Origin: Mesostigma viride
Lineage: Eukaryota > Streptophyta > Mesostigmatophyceae > Mesostigmatales > Mesostigmataceae
DNA length: 64,000 bases
Direction of reading: 5' to 3'
Assembly (NCBI GenBank): GCA_009746045.1
Contig: RPFO01000436.1
Span: forward strand, 606,001-670,000
In this document: piece after piece, positions 1-10,498 of the stretch
How the letters are laid out: each line of letters opens with the position of its first letter
Numbering within the stretch: the first letter of the stretch is position 1
Notes under the pieces: model-generated
Database searches by the model: none
What the model saw: only the letters and a program-made list of their open reading frames with translations
Told to the model about the DNA's origin: nothing
Made by a program: the position numbers and the translations under genes

Positions 1-39
1 CTTTGAATGTGTGAATTCCTCCCCCCTCCCCCATGGCAG

Positions 40-3000
40 TTCCTGCCCCCGCCGCCCCCTCCCGATGCCATCACACGTGAGAAGCTATGTTTGGACGAGG
101 CGAATGCCATGTCGCGCGGTTTGCTGCTGTTCCTGCGGGATAAGCGCTGCGCCGCGCCAGGGTTCTTCGCCAGCTCATACGACGGCTGCCCCTCGGGCGT
201 GCGCGTGTGCGGCTGCTTGAAGAAGCAGCTCAGCTTCCTGCGGGCCTATGTGAGTGACTTATTGGGTGGCCTGTTTAGGTGGTGGCCTACGCAGTTGTGC
301 CCGTATGAGTGGCCTCAGAGAAGCAGCTCAGCTTCCTGCAGACCTTCCCGAGTCGCCTATTGGAATGGCCTTTGTAAACGTCCTACTTACGTTTCCTATT
401 AAAATCGCCTATGTGAGTGGCGGGGATGACGCGGGGTCATGACATACGCATTGATGGTCACTTATGGCATAGTAGTGAAATATTAATGACGTAGTGTGTT
501 GTTAATTATGCCCCCCAAACGCGTGCGTGTGAGCGGCTGGCATTAGAATGGGCCGTGGAGTCTTGCGTGCCTGGAGGTGAGTGGGGGGGAGTATGAAGGA
601 CCTCAGTTTATTTAGGACAGTTATGCAGTAAAGGCATTCTTTACTGAGGGTCTTTACAAACGAGCCCGCCAAGGGCTTTATCTCTTACCAAGGGCTATCT
701 TTTCTAGGGACAGGACCACGGATTTTTGTCGTTGTATTGACTGGGTGAGGGGCATTGCTTTCACACAGTCTCAAAAGACACTGAGCTCTGTGCCGCCATT
801 TCGCGTGCTACCACATTACGTATGGTTGGTACGCTTTGCGTTCGTCTCTAGTTTAAACCGTCGAGCTTCGTGCGGCGTACTTTTTCAGCATAGATGGAGA
901 GGCATCAAGCTGGAAGCGTGTGTCAGCATCATGGCCGTCGTGACCACCACGGTACCATATGTGCTTAACCATGTTGGCCCTTGAATGGGGATGAACGATG
1001 CATTCATTTTGGATGCATAACTGGGAGTGCACAATTTCCCCCCCCCCCCTCCCCCCCGGGTCTGGGAGGAAAGTTTATGACTACATGAGTTGATAGGCAT
1101 ATACCTGACCGATTGCTTATCAATGGGGGGACATGGGGGGTTGCCATGGCCCACCCCCGCAACAGATCCCCAATCTTGCTCGCTTGGGTGCCAACTGTCG
1201 CGACGTGGCGCCCAGCAACGCCAGCACAGACGGGGGCTCCAACGAGACTGACAGCACGGGCAGCAGTAGCATCGTGGGCAGTGACGCGGGGGGAAGTATC
1301 CAGGTGGATGATCCTTACGCGGTCCCCTACTCGGTGGACAAGCGGTGGTCGCTCTTGTCCAACGGCTCCTTCATCAACCTCAAGGTGTGCCCCCCCGGCA
1401 TGGAGCGCCGCATCTACGAGCGCTGCGGTGAGTGGCGCGCGCGTTCATGCTCAAGAGTTGAATGCTGGAATAGCGATGTCCCCGGTTGTTTTATTATGAC
1501 GATGGTAGTATTTTTTCGATTCTTTTATTATGATGCTTAGGTAGTGATGTTCCCAAGTCTTTGATTATGACGCTTCAATAGTTTCCGTTTTTTACGAGGT
1601 TTGGATAGTGATCGTCCCACTTCTTTTATTATGATGCTTAGGTAGTGATGTTCCCAAGTCTTTGATTATGACGCTTCAATAGTTTCCAATACGGTTTTTA
1701 CGAGGTTTGGATAGTGATCGTCCCACTTCTTTTATTATGATGCTTAGGTAGTGATGTTCCCAAGTCTTTGATTATGACGCTTCAATAGTTTCCAATACGT
1801 TTTTTACGAGGTTTGGATAGTGATGGTCCCACTTCTTTTATTATGATGCTTAGGTAGTGATGGTCCCAAGTCTTTGATTATGACGCTTCAATAGTTTCCA
1901 ATACGTTTTTTTACGAGTTTTGGATAGTGATCGTCCCACTTCTTTTATTATGATGCTTAGGTAGTGATGGTCCCACATCTTATATTTGTCGCAGCGCTTG
2001 TATGAGTCTGCGGTGAGTGGCACGCCATCTTTTTAGTTTGCAAAAGTTGGAAAATAGCGCTCAAGGGTGTTATGAAACTTGTCGCTGGATGCGGTCAGTC
2101 ATCCGCTCTTACAACTGCCCGAGGGAGCGCCGCTCGTGCCGGAGACTGATTATCGTATGCATTCACATGCACCCTTGTCCCCAAGGCCAGAAATCCCTTC
2201 CCGAAAGTACAAGTTAGTTTGACATTTGTAGACGGCTGCCTGGATTGGGGCATTGCGCAGAATTGGGAAATCATTTTCTTCGCTCTACTCCATGTTTGGT
2301 TGCTATGATGTGAATGCCTAAAATGCGGTTACTCTGATCGCTGAAGCTAGCAGATGCTTCAGTATTGCGATGCTGTTCTGGTGAGCTATTCAGAGGAGCT
2401 ATTCGGAGGAGCTTCTCGGATGCTTCAGCATGCGTGTGCCTGAGTAGTACTGCTCCTGTTAGTGCTTGCCCCCGATACCTTTCGTCGCTAAGAAGCGTCG
2501 CTGGGTGGAACGGTGCTGCTTGAGGCAGCTCCTCACGCGAGCGTTGTAGCACCGGTCGCGCCACCACAACGCGTGCCAACCCTAACTGGCCTGACGAGGC
2601 AAAGGGTGTCTCGGGGGTTAGCTCCCCTCGGCGTTGTGAGGGACCAGGTGGAGGGGTGGCAGTCAGGGCAGTCGGTGCGCCGAGGCGATAGGGCGCCCTT
2701 AGCATAGGTTCGAGATCCAAGCAGAGGCCTACATCTCGCTTTATTAGCATTAATTTCGTAATAATTGCAGGTGACTGGTATGTGTGCATGGGTGTCGTAT
2801 CCGTTCTACTGGCTGTCGTCGATGGCGGCCTCTTGATTGCCAAAGGAGACCTTGTCTTCTCGTTCTGTACCCCCGTCCCATACCACGCGCCACAAAACCG
2901 CGTTCGTAGACTTGTAAGCATCCCTGGTTGTGGTTCCCTGGGTCGGCGTTACTGCGAAAGATTTGGTACGATAGCAGTGGTTGTGCAACTCCTGCGGTCG

Positions 3001-3452
3001 TGCTGTCCCAGCACAGGCAAAGCAATCTCCCTTGTCAGCACTCCTGCGCGGCACATCATCTGTGCCACATGCACGCGTGTGTCCACCATGACCCTGTGGT
3101 GAGGAGTTCTCTGTTTAGTACTACAGTTCCCTGAATGCTGGCACCCATGCTTCATTGAAGAAGAATCCCTGAACACCGCTGATGCTGCCACCCACGCACA
3201 GTTATAAGAAGAATCCCCGATCCCTCTTGCTTCCCTCCATAAAACAATATATTTTACTGCTGTCATTCTTGATGTCTCTCGTGTTGTCCCACACGCACAG
3301 GCCTGTACGAGGGCAAGTACGGCTTTGCTGCCCTTAAGAAGAAACTCGACAATCAGACGCAGGAGCTGATAGATGAGATGCACGCGCCCCCGTCGTCGCT
3401 GTCCGGCCAATCTGCTGCGTCCTCCTTGCTGCAGGGGCCCTGGCCGACCCTG
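40..3452 (+). CDS. Partial gene of unknown function, three exons seen
   Basis: Exons read as 40-249, 1166-1427 and 3301-3452. All have GT-AG borders (donors GTGAGT three times) and phases that fit (0, 1, 0), giving 208 residues with no stop. The 5' start is outside the window or at an in-frame ATG at position 7; the AG at 38-39 looks like an acceptor, so the first exon seen may be internal. The protein has a proline run, a stretch rich in Cys and Arg (around DKRCAAPGFF and VRVCGCLKK), a Ser/Thr/Gly/Asn-rich linker, then YSVDKRWSLLSNGSF and a lysine-rich helix near KYGFAALKKKLDNQTQ. I recognise no family. It continues past 3452, but the next exon was not located with confidence. Both large introns carry tandem repeats and copies of the preceding exon end. 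Confidence 0.55.
319..424 (+). repeat. Copy of the exon 1 end inside intron 1
   Basis: The end of the first exon (about 221-249, AAGCAGCTCAGCTTCCTGC and following) recurs at 319-340. A further short piece, GCCTATGTGAGTG, matching the exon-intron junction, recurs near 405-417. The copies lie about 100 and 160 bp downstream of the original and keep a GTGAGT donor in the second piece. Confidence 0.7.
1521..1985. repeat. Minisatellite, about 106 bp period, intron 2
   Basis: The motif TCTTTTATTATGATGCTTAG starts at 1521, 1622, 1728, 1834 and 1941, so about four and a half units with a period of 101-107 bp. The units are nearly identical, which points to recent spread. The array lies wholly in the second intron of the unknown gene and is followed directly by a copy of the exon 2 end. 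Confidence 0.9.
1987..2025 (+). repeat. Copy of the exon 2 end with intact 5' splice site
   Basis: This stretch resembles the exon 2 end at about 1405-1440 (CGC..CTACGAG..CTGCG followed by GTGAGTGGC). The donor GTGAGTGGCACGCC is kept about 570 bp downstream of the true donor. The copy has diverged in the exon part. Confidence 0.6.
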
Positions 3453-3654
3453 GTGAGTGGCTCTAACTCTCCCTGCGTTTCTTTTCCTTTCTGACCCCTC
3501 GGGTCACACGCCGGATTATTCATTCATTGTTTTTTTATGTCCTCCCGGGGGGCATTGCTGTAATGTGCACGATGCTGGCGGATTGGGTGTGGGATACGTC
3601 CACCCGCATACCGGTTTTGTTTGCCGTCGGTTTCTGGGTGTGGGTAGTTACTGG

Positions 3655-3905
3655 TCGTGCTTGATGGCTGGGTGTCGTGCGTGCTTGATGGCTGGGTGTC
3701 GTGCCTGCTTGATGGCTGGGTGTGGTGCCTGCTTAATGGCTGGGTGTCGTGCCTGCTTGGTGGCTGGGTGTCGTGCCTGCTTGATGGCCGGGTGGGGAGC
3801 GTGCCTGCTTGGTTGCTGGGTGTCGTGCCTGCTTGATGGCTGGGTGTCGTGCCTGCTTGATGGCTGGGTGTCGTACCTGCTTGATGGCTGGGTGGGGTGT
3901 CGTGC
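3655..3905. repeat. 24 bp minisatellite
   Basis: About ten units of 24 bp built on CTTGATGGCTGGGTGTCGTGC. Because 24 is a multiple of three, the array is open in several frames and gives artefact reading frames of an eight-residue repeat. It follows the exon ending at 3452 by about 200 bp and is taken as intronic. Confidence 0.9.
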
Positions 3906-4984
3906 TTGTTAGCCGGCAGTGGTGCCTGGCCGGAGGTGGTTTAGGCTCTCTCAAAGTCGGAGTCCACTTGCCACTTTTTGCGCACTTCAATGGGCACGTT
4001 GAGTGCCAATGGATCTCGGCAGGGTGGCATAAAGTGGCCGGGATGCTGCCTATCGCAATCGGTTGCCAGATGCGTAGAATTGGTTGCACTTTTAATCCAT
4101 CATGTGCGTCTCACTATCCGCGCCGCCTCTGCCCGGTGCCACTAAAAGCAAGTGTGCGTGAGCATGTTGCTGAAAACCCTTGCAAAGGTGATCTGGGTCT
4201 ATATTCTGTATTCGGCAGTCCATGCCCTGTGGTTTCTAGCATCCTCGACTGCCCTTGACTTCTCCGATCTCCCCCTCCCCTTCCCTTGCGCAGCTCGCGA
4301 CACGGTTTCGGTTTCCTTTACCAACCGTGCAAGCAAGACTGGGGGTGGGGGGGTCTGCAGCTGGTCCATGGCTCAATGCCATGTGAGGAGTTAGGCGTTG
4401 CGGAAGAAACTTGTCCCTCTGTGATGCTTGGCACGCGTTGGGTCTGCATGAAATAGGTGCCGTGAAGGTCTTGGTATTTCTGTGTGCCTTAACCAGTTGC
4501 TGTGTACACCGAAGGTTCCTGTTCCTGTTCTCTAGAGGTGTTGGAGAACAGGATTTGTTCCAAATCTAGTGCTGGTTGACAGTGCCACACCCAAAGCCGG
4601 GAACCTAAAATGAACCCGGTAATGGAAAATTTTATTTATCCTGTTCTCCTGAATCTATGGGCTAGTACTTCCGGTCTTGCTGCCACGGTCCGCATGGGAT
4701 CTCTGCTTCAGCTGACTCTCACGAATTGTTTTATTCCTCCACCTCCAATCTTTGGTTTTGTTCCTCGACTCCCCCGTGTTTCGCTCTGCCTTTACTTTCT
4801 TGGGTTTCTTATTCTTCCTTGTTTCCCTGTGCCTCTCCTTGCTTGGGTTTCTTGTCCTTCCTCGGGTCTCCGTGGGCAGCGTTCGGCGCTGCTGGCGTCC
4901 CTGGGATGGGCACTGGCCATGCTGCTATTGTGACCGGCAGACAGCCACGTCGTAGATGTGGTCGTCGAGCGCTTATATACGTCA

Positions 4985-5464
4985 CGCCTCTAGAGAATTA
5001 TCAATGTCGACACCCGGCTGCTGACCCATCACACCTCTGTAGCACTATCATCGCAAAAGGTAGAACACCTGAGGTGTCAGGGTATATCAGGGTTCTACGA
5101 CCGATTCTATGACCAAGACATGCTCCGTCAAGTCCGGTGTTTTTTGCAACGTCACCCAAATCTGTTCGGTGCTGCCCCTTGGCACAAGCTCTACAAACAG
5201 GTCGTGGACCGGCTGGATTGCGTAGTATCTCCGCGCATCTGAACCCTGTGATGCCAGATCTCCTTTGCGGCCGTTCCGAGCTTGGCACTGGATTCGTTGT
5301 CTACACCGTCGCGTCGCTACAGTAACATGATGTTTTCTGGCATACGCGGGCTTTTGGTTCCTGCCGCACATATGAAAGTGATGTCCTCCAGATTTTTGCC
5401 TATGCGCCGTGTGCAGTTCTTGGACGTTGGGAAAGATGGCATAGCTAACGTTATGACTGACTAG
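4985..5464 (+). pseudogene. Coding-like segments, origin unknown
   Basis: Two stretches read like protein. About 5000-5239 gives a run of some 75 residues including FYDRFYDQDMLRQVRCFLQ and LFGAAPWHKLYKQVVDRL. About 5282-5464 ends in RRVQFLDVGKDGIANVMTD and a stop. They are in different frames. They could be a last exon of the gene to the left, or a decayed mobile-element gene, since a dispersed repeat begins right at the stop. I do not recognise a family. Confidence 0.25.
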
Positions 5465-5622
5465 CTAGACCTTTTCAGTGGTTTTCCATTTGCGGGTATT
5501 TCCTCGTAAATGGTGGGAGAGCGATTGGAGCAATGGTGCTCACCACTAGGCACTCCCGGCCAGTTAGGCTCGAAACACACACCCTGATCAAGCAAGCTGT
5601 TTTCGGGCCCACCGTCTAGGTC
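5458..5622 (+). repeat. Dispersed repeat family C, copy 1
   Basis: About 165 bp that is over 90% the same as 33358-33527 (starts GACTAGCTAGACCTTTTCAG, ends near CCGTCTAGGTCAT). A third, more diverged copy is near 35330-35480. No coding potential was seen. The copy ends where a minus-strand family B element begins. Confidence 0.8.
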
Positions 5623-5635
5623 ATTAATTATTTAA

Positions 5636-5860
5636 TTGATTAAAATCGTGCTCCCGTTGGGGAGTCACAGAGCACCGGAGTGCTTTTCAATCCCTGTATG
5701 TGCACAACAGGAAGAAAGGACAGATCTCGACCCCCTTTCTCCTTCATGCCAGAGGCATGCCAAAGCAGCAATCGGACACGATAGACGATCCGGCAAGTTC
5801 TGTGGGTGCAATAAGACCGTTCCCATGCATACCAATATCAACGCCAGGCAGCTCCCCTAG
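5636..5860 (-). mobile_element. Family B short retroelement, minus strand
   Basis: Read on the minus strand, it ends in the stem-loop GTGACTCCCCAACGGGAGCAC and an AT-rich tail. The body matches 44296-44520 (minus) and 9930-10100 (+): the pieces CTTATTGCACCCACAG, GCCGGATCGT and GGGATT..AAGCAC are shared. Non-coding and SINE-like. Confidence 0.65.
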
Positions 5861-5864
5861 GGCA

Positions 5865-6050
5865 GCGTGATGCTGTTTAGATAGATGTTGTAGTTAGTGA
5901 TGCTGTTAGATAGATGTTGTAGGTCGATGATGTAGATAGATTAGACCGGTAGGACTGTTTGCACCCACCCATCCATCCATCCATCGGGGTTAATGCTCCG
6001 TGACTCCCCAACGGGAGCACTAGTCTAATTGATTAATTAATTAATTAGTT
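5865..6050 (+). mobile_element. 3' end of a LINE (family B tail), 5'-truncated
   Basis: This matches 9720-9870, the 3' untranslated end of an RT-coding LINE fragment. Shared parts are a (GATAGATGTTGTAG)-like run, GGTAGGACTGTTTGCACCC, (CATC)n, then GGGGTTAATGCTCCGTGACT, the stem-loop, and a tail of TTAATTAATTAA. It lies tail-out beside the minus-strand copy at 5636-5860, so the pair forms an inverted repeat with hairpins at both ends. Confidence 0.65.
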
Positions 6051-6073
6051 AATGCATGTTGTGCTCTTGTATG

Positions 6074-6500
6074 CCCCTAAACGAGCCACGAGCCACGAGG
6101 TAGCCATGGCTGACGGCGGAGCTCATAACTTTCACGTTTGGGCACCGAATTCGGCTGTCAATATCACAATCGCTTCATCTTTAGAAGACGCACACACTGA
6201 TATAATTTTCCGAAGCTGTTAATTCGTACGCAATATGTGACGAGCAAACGCTCATCTACGCAACGCAGCCTGGCGGCTGCGTTAAGCAATGAAAATACGT
6301 CTGCAGCTTCGCCCTCAGGTCCGGAAGGCAGCGATGGCACTAGTCGCGCACTGGTGGTTGCCCAGCCCCGGCCCCCCCGGGCTTGCCTCGCCATCTGCAT
6401 CGCCTGAGCCCAAGCGCAGTCGCCCTGCCGAGCCGCACTGGTACGAGATCGCCTTCGACATCAACGCACCTGGCTTCTGGACTCGAACCCCGGGAGCCTT
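6074..6500 (+). mobile_element. LINE family A, 5' end fragment
   Basis: Starts with tandem ACGAGCC units, then GGTAGCCATGGCTGACGGCG. It matches the 5' ends at 6578-7020 and 32440-32890, and covers the 5' leader and the start of ORF1. It stops at about 6500, where a (TTAA)n run and a tiny minus-strand family A tail (to about 6536) abut it. Confidence 0.65.
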
Positions 6501-6577
6501 CATTAATTAATTAATTAATTAGGAACATAACTCCGTTGACATGCTACAGAGCCGATGCTACAGAGCCGATGACATGC

Positions 6578-8655
6578 TACAGAGCAACGAGCCACGAGCC
6601 ACGAGCCACGAGGTAGCCATGGCTGACGGCGGAGCTCATAACTTTCACGTTTGAGCACCGAATTTAGCCGTGAATATCACAATCGACGCGTCTTTCTACG
6701 ACGCACATGCTGATATAATTTTCCGAAGCTATTACGCAATATATGACGAGCAAACGCTCCTCGACGCAACGCAGCCTGGCGGCTGCGCTCGGCAATGAAA
6801 AGACGTCTGCAGCTCCGGCTGCAGCTTCGTCATCATCCCGGAAGGCAGTGGTGGCACTAGTCGCGCACTGGTGGTCGCCCATGCAGAACCCTTCCAGGCT
6901 TTCCTCGCCCTCTGCATCGCCTGACCCAAAGCGCAGTCGCCCAGGTGAACCTGGCTGGTCTGCGCGTGATTTTGACGTTGATAGGCTCTTTACCACCTTC
7001 GACGTCAAAAGGCCTGCCTTTTTCGACATGCCACCCATCAAGATACTGGAGCTCGTGTTTTACGGGTCACACGCCTCACTGCTGGCCCTGTGCCAGCAAC
7101 TCAATTTCAACACCCACTTTTTCCGCAACGGAGCTGACGGCCGGTTTTCCCACCGCGTATCAGACGCCCCTTCTTCGACCAACCTGGCCGGCTGGTCTCG
7201 GCCCCGCCTTCAGCTCGCAGCTCTCATTACCCTCACTAAGCGCTCGGCCGAGGACCTTCTGCACCGGCCCCGCCCCCATTACCGAATCCACCTTCGTCCA
7301 CCACCTCCACGCCGCCCATATCTCACAGCATGCGTGACGCCCATTGCTGCAGATGTGGCAGCTGTGGGTCGCACGCTGGCTGCTGAGCTCCCCACCACTG
7401 ATGATCCCCACCGCCACCGCCGCCCTCCTCGCCTCCCCCCCCCCCTCCCCCTCCGCCTCCACCGACTCCATCACCACCCAGCTCCGCGACATCGACCAGC
7501 ATCTTAAGGACAATGCCATCGCTATCGAGGTCCTGCAGAACACCGCAGGCCTCACCGCCCAGGCGGTTATAAAGGACATTGCCGCCAAGCCAGCCCCTGC
7601 TGGCCTGGCCCGGCGGCGATGCTCCTCCCATCACGACCTGGGCGGACATGCTTAAGCAACACACCACCGGCCTCCACCACCTCCGCCGTCGCAGCCCAGC
7701 TCCAGCGGCATGCAGACGTCGCTTGACCTCCCCGAGGAGGCCCAGCTCGCCAAGCGCAGCCTCAACACCATACTCAAGAACTTCGACATGGAGGAAGGTG
7801 AGAATTCCGAGAAGCTTGCACGTGCGCTTGAGAGCAAAATCCTTGATCGCATGGGCCTTCTGGGTGAGATCAAGCTGGTTGCACCCGGCCTTCTCCGCGC
7901 GCGGGGTAAGGCAGGGGCGCCTCCGCTTCTTGATCTCATCTTTGACAGCCCATCGGACAAGATTTCGTTTCTCAGACGCCGCAAGCGCTCGGCTCGAGAA
8001 GACTCACTTCACCGTGGACGACGACTTGACCCTGGCGCAGCAACAACGGCGACGGGAGCTATGGCCGACCTACCTCCAGCTCCGGCAGACCAAGGCGGGG
8101 CAGCCGGTGTACTGGAAGGGGGCGGCCATCTACGTCGGCAACAAGCCCTGGCATGCGACTCCCGCGGCCCCAGCGACTCCAGACGCCCCAGCTAGCTTAG
8201 GGGAATAGAGCAGTAGTAGTGTAGAATAGATAGACTGTGGCCATGTACATGTACGCCTACTACAGGCATGCATTGTACCAGCTGCATGATTCCCGAGCAC
8301 TATTCAGCCACGTACATGTGTGCCTATGATGTGCCACACTCCAGATGATGCCTAGCTTTATTTAGTTATGTTGTGCCCATGCAGAGAGCTGTTCTCTGCT
8401 GAGATGCCACGCTCTAGCTCTTGTATAGCTATGCTGATCTTCCCCCCATGCATGACAGGCTCCCCCTTAGCTGGGCATAGCTTGATAGATCATGGGGAGG
8501 CAGGTGCCCTAGCTTAGGGCACCTAGAGCAAGTGTTGTTTACATTCGCACCCTTGCAGGAAGTAGCTTAGAATGTATTATAGGCTCATATGCCCGTTCTC
8601 TGGGCTATGTGCTACAGATACTCCCAACGGAGTTATGTTCCTAATTAATAACTCC
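6578..8655 (+). mobile_element. LINE family A, ORF1-only (half-LINE) copy
   Basis: The 5' end is (ACGAGCC)n then GGTAGCCATGGC. A coding stretch for an ORF1-type protein runs from about 6743 to 8208, followed directly by a 3' untranslated region of about 440 bp that ends in ACTCCCAACGGAGT and a CTAATTAAT tail. No reverse transcriptase or endonuclease lies between the ORF1 stop and the 3' end. The 3' region matches 31059-31534, 32112-32421 and 62040-62405. The copy meets a second family A copy tail to tail at about 8650. It is plausibly a non-autonomous derivative that borrows the enzyme of an RT-bearing relative. Confidence 0.7.
6743..8208 (+). pseudogene. LINE ORF1 protein gene, frameshifted
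   Basis: The first frame opens MTSKRSSTQRSLAAALGN and reads to about 7310. The middle, about 7475-7655, gives DIDQHLKDNAIAIEVLQN and LTAQAV; the rest is near 7730-8000 (EEAQLAKRSLNTILKNFDM) and 8000-8208 (TLAQQQRRRELWPTYLQL, then YWKGAAIYVGNKPW). The order of a coiled-coil-like middle, a compact RNA-binding-like domain and a C-terminal DDLTxxQQ helix is that of LINE ORF1 proteins. At least three frame changes separate the parts. A second, minus-strand copy of the middle part lies at 8650-9303. Confidence 0.55.
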
Positions 8656-9303
8656 GTTGGGAGTGTATGTAGCACATATCCCAGAGAAGGGGCATATGGC
8701 TTTCCCGGGTTGCTGGGGTGGCAGGGGGTGCCTGCCAGGGCTTGTGGTCGCGACCAACGTGGATGACGTCCCCCCATTCAATCGTCCGCCATTTATAAGA
8801 AACGACAGCTTATCCGCCAAAGGTGAGGAGCAGGGGAGCCAGGCCAGCCTTACCCCGAGCGCGGGGAAGGCGGACAGCCGACATCCGCAGCTCACCAGTG
8901 AGTTGCATGGGGGCAAGAATGTCGCCCTTAAACGCCATGAGAAGAGTCTCCGAGGTCTCACCTGCCGGCTGGTCGAAGTGCTTGACGATGACATTGTGGC
9001 TGCGCTGGGTGTGGTCGGCCTCCTCGCGGAGGTCGAGGCCGCTTTTTGCTTGAGCTGTGCCGCGATGGTGGAGGTGGTGGAGGTGGTGTGGTGCTTAAGC
9101 AGGTCCGCCCAGGTCTGGGTGGGAGGAGCATCGCCGACAAGGCCAGCAGATGCCGGCTGGGCGGCGATGTCCTTCACCGCCTGGGCGGTGAGGCCTGCGG
9201 TGTTTTGCAGGCACTCAATGACGATGGCGTTGTCCTTGAGGCGCTGGTCGATGGCGAGGAGCTGGTCTCCAACATGCTCGATCGATGGCGAGGTCACCAA
9301 CAT
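8641..9303 (-). mobile_element. LINE family A fragment, minus strand, tail to tail
   Basis: Read on the minus strand, it gives the ORF1 middle part (IDQRLKDNAIVIECLQNTAG, then DAPPTQTWADLLKHHTTS). An abbreviated 3' end with TATGTGCTACATACACTCCC and the hairpin follows at 8650. It meets the plus-strand copy at 6578-8655 tail to tail, sharing the AT-rich junction. At 9303 it meets a plus-strand LINE fragment of another family. Confidence 0.65.
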
Positions 9304-9870
9304 GCTGCGGTCAATTTTCCGTGTAGGATACGCTGCTCATGTCCGCAAGAAGGACTTGTATCACCAGCACCATCAATTTGCAGTGGCGCGCCTGCTGCTA
9401 GTCTACAGGGCACTTAGCTCGCACCAACCAGGTAGACACCTCACGTGGCCCCTCTGCAGGGCTGCGCAGCTTGCTCAGCCGGGCCGGCACCTCCTTACGT
9501 GGGCCGGGCCCAGCCAGGTTAGACGCCGCAAGGCCCGCACCTTCAAAGAGCAGCTCGTAGAGGACATGGGGGGCCTAGGCCTCTCCGTGATTTGGAAAAC
9601 AATTATGGACAAGGCCAAGTGGGCCCAGGTCATAGAGGACAACAACCCCCCTCCAGTACGTGGGGAAGCCTCGCGTTTGCACACGTGGGAAGCTTGCTAG
9701 ACAAGACCCCTAGGGTCGCGGGCACCATAGTTATAGAGTAGGACTGTTTTTGTAGATAGCTTGTAGACAGCTTAGAACGGTAGGATTGCGTGTACCCATC
9801 CATCCATCCACCCATCGGGGTTAATGCTCCGTGACTCCCCAACGGGAGCACGAGTTTATTTAATTAATTA
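9303..9870 (+). mobile_element. LINE family B, C-terminal end of ORF2 and 3' tail
   Basis: The frame from about 9303 to 9700 (RSIFRVGYAAHVRKKDLYHQ, GRHLLTWAGPSQVRRRKAR, GLSVIWKTIMDKAKWAQVI) matches the C-terminal part of the reverse transcriptase frame at 29109-29500 (GRYVLTWRAPGRARQGRHPW, GLSVIWRQMVRKDRWQVV). A 3' region follows with (CATC)n, the stem-loop GTGACTCCCCAACGGGAGCAC and TTTAATTAATTAAT. It is 5'-truncated: only the last 130 residues or so remain. Confidence 0.7.
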
Positions 9871-9879
9871 ATGGGGCAG

Positions 9880-10100
9880 CCCTAGCTACTGCACCCGCTT
9901 TGCATTTGCTATGTCGAAGCTTTATTGCACCCACAGGGGTTGCCGGATCGTTTAATTCGACGGGTCCGATTGTGCACCCTGCACATGGCATGAGGGAAGG
10001 GGGAGTCTCTGCCCCCTGCCACTGTGTGCCCACTCAGGGATTAAAAGCACTCAGGTGCTCCGTGACTCTCTAACGGGATCACGTGTTTAATTAGTTAATA
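9880..10100 (+). mobile_element. Family B SINE-like copy
   Basis: Non-coding and matches the minus-strand insert at 44296-44756. Shared parts are TTATTGCACCCACAG, TTGCCGGATCGT, TCTCTGCCC and GGGATTAAAAGCACT, then a slightly changed stem-loop (GTGACTCTCTAACGGGATCAC) and GTTTAATTAGTTAAT. Confidence 0.6.
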
Positions 10101-10498
10101 TAGTCACTAGAGGGGGATATATTAATCCTCATCCAGCTGTCCTCTACTGGAATGGCAGACGAGGCGGTACCTAGTGTAGCGGCTATCCTCAGGGGCAATA
10201 ACCTCCACCTGCTCCAGAAGTGCACAATACCTATTACTAATCTACAATATAATCTACCAAGGCTTGGACACCACAGTCGGTACTTTTGTAGCCAGAGCGT
10301 GTGTAACCGTTCAATTTAAGCAGTACGTGTGATGGCAACATGTACCACAACAGCCGGTAAAACAGTGTAACTGGCAACTATCTCGAATTCTGTGCATGAA
10401 TCTAAACCTCTGCAGTAGTCTAGCCCTGTGCAGGGTCGCCTCATGGATCTCAGCTCTGAACCTGTACTGGTCGCCTTATGGATTTGAACCGATTCTTG

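Noticed and set aside
3457-3912. Frame with an ACLMAGCR repeat
   Set aside because: 24 bp minisatellite downstream of a clear splice donor; intronic.
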